From Candidatus Brocadia sp. (GTDB lineage Bacteria; Planctomycetota; Brocadiia; Brocadiales; Brocadiaceae), in assembly GCA_021646415.1 (NCBI GenBank), contig SOEU01000001.1, positions 124,001 to 188,000 on the forward strand: a DNA stretch of 64,000 bases, written 5' to 3'. Each line of letters opens with the position of its first letter. Position 1 is the stretch's first letter. The notes below the pieces were generated by a model. It was not told where the DNA came from. It worked only from the letters and a program-made list of their open reading frames with translations, and did no database searches. Positions 63,542 through 64,000 of the stretch are shown here, in pieces. The translations under genes and the position numbers were made by a program.

Positions 63542-64000
63542 ACTATTTTATCCTCCTCTAAAAACCAAAAATGTTTGTTTAAGATTATTGCGTTTATCTG
63601 TACATACAACGTAACAATACTATGTTGAACCGATATGGTGCTCAACACCACAAATACATTGAGCTACATCCGCACCTCCCCTCCCGTGAAAACTTTGACC
63701 TTATCCTTCCAAGGAAAAACACACAATACAAAGAACTTCAATGCATGTATCTTTACGGCTGATATTCATGTCGTATATTCCTAATAACAAAAGAGATGCC
63801 AACTAGAATATTTTGTTGGACAAAAGTCATAAGTGTCTTTTGGGAAGTACTTAAAACGTCTGTGTTCTTAGTATATGCGACGAAGGAAAAAGAAATGATT
63901 TTATGAAAAATGTGCGTTGTGTGAAAATTTTGCGGGGATCTTGAGGTGTGGACAAAATGATTTGAAAAAATTTCGCTTCTAACTCCACTCCTTTACTTTG
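63542..64000. other. Upstream region of the protoglobin operon
   Basis: No gene was recognised. It holds the second copy of the 27-mer at 63954-63980 (AAAATGATTTGAAAAAATTT plus CGCTTCT). Confidence 0.5.

Overview
The window looks like a chromosomal segment of an anammox-type planctomycete (Brocadia/Kuenenia/Jettenia relatives). This is inferred from gene content: a MetV/MetF methyl-branch cluster with a GltD-ferredoxin-MvhD fusion, an exported multicopper oxidase, a protoglobin-ferredoxin pair, NapH/NosR-type polyferredoxin, a selenocysteine-containing SelD, and dense c-di-GMP signalling. No rRNA, tRNA or CRISPR array was seen.

Region 1 (1-2.4 kb): the 5' part of a membrane polyferredoxin gene (minus strand), then era. 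Region 2 (2.4-13.4 kb) is an accessory/defence island. It holds small toxin-antitoxin genes (PIN, UPF0175, DUF3368), a Nudix hydrolase and three broken copies of the 5' end of a vsr gene, each placed just before another gene. These are followed by an operon of vsr, a C5-cytosine methyltransferase, a GHKL/MORC-like ATPase, a Z1-domain helicase-like protein and a PD-(D/E)XK (DUF4420) protein. This is the MutL/MORC-type restriction-modification architecture, here joined to Vsr. A GIY-YIG nuclease gene surrounded by REP-like hairpins closes the island.

Region 3 (13.4-31.7 kb): DUF2851, a DUF374 acyltransferase, a CHRD-domain exported protein behind a c-di-GMP-I riboswitch, pyruvate phosphate dikinase, cold-shock protein, an M48 lipoprotein peptidase, AsmA, a methyltransferase, an HD-GYP protein overlapping a PilZ protein, a FadL-type porin, and a second, decayed copy of the asmA 3' end. 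Region 4 (31.7-40.6 kb): metF, a hicB-like gene broken by a MITE with an 8-bp target duplication, metV, the GltD-Fd-MvhD fusion, yjbQ, nadB, and a PocR-sigma54 regulator with palindromic upstream sites and a -24/-12 promoter.

Region 5 (40.6-49.9 kb) is an exopolysaccharide/c-di-GMP region. One riboswitch precedes a STAS-PilZ gene. Another precedes a PglF/CapD-like sugar dehydratase. A Wzz/BY-kinase follows, whose kinase domain is split by a DUF4388 (PATAN)/MshEN-like insertion. I think this is the most unusual protein in the window, because it may tie c-di-GMP directly to polysaccharide export. MITEs of at least two families and decayed MNT/HEPN-type genes surround it.

Region 6 (49.9-64 kb) is mostly housekeeping: tmk, a cyclic-2,3-DPG-synthetase-like GTPase with carbamate kinase, Fic, tdh-kbl, a cytochrome-like lipoprotein, selD with an in-frame UGA, an exported isoaspartyl methyltransferase, the multicopper oxidase, a single-domain response regulator, and ferredoxin with protoglobin.

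How it works together: three c-di-GMP-I riboswitches, one HD-GYP protein, two PilZ proteins and a possible c-di-GMP-binding kinase insert suggest that one second-messenger circuit controls surface and exopolysaccharide genes here.
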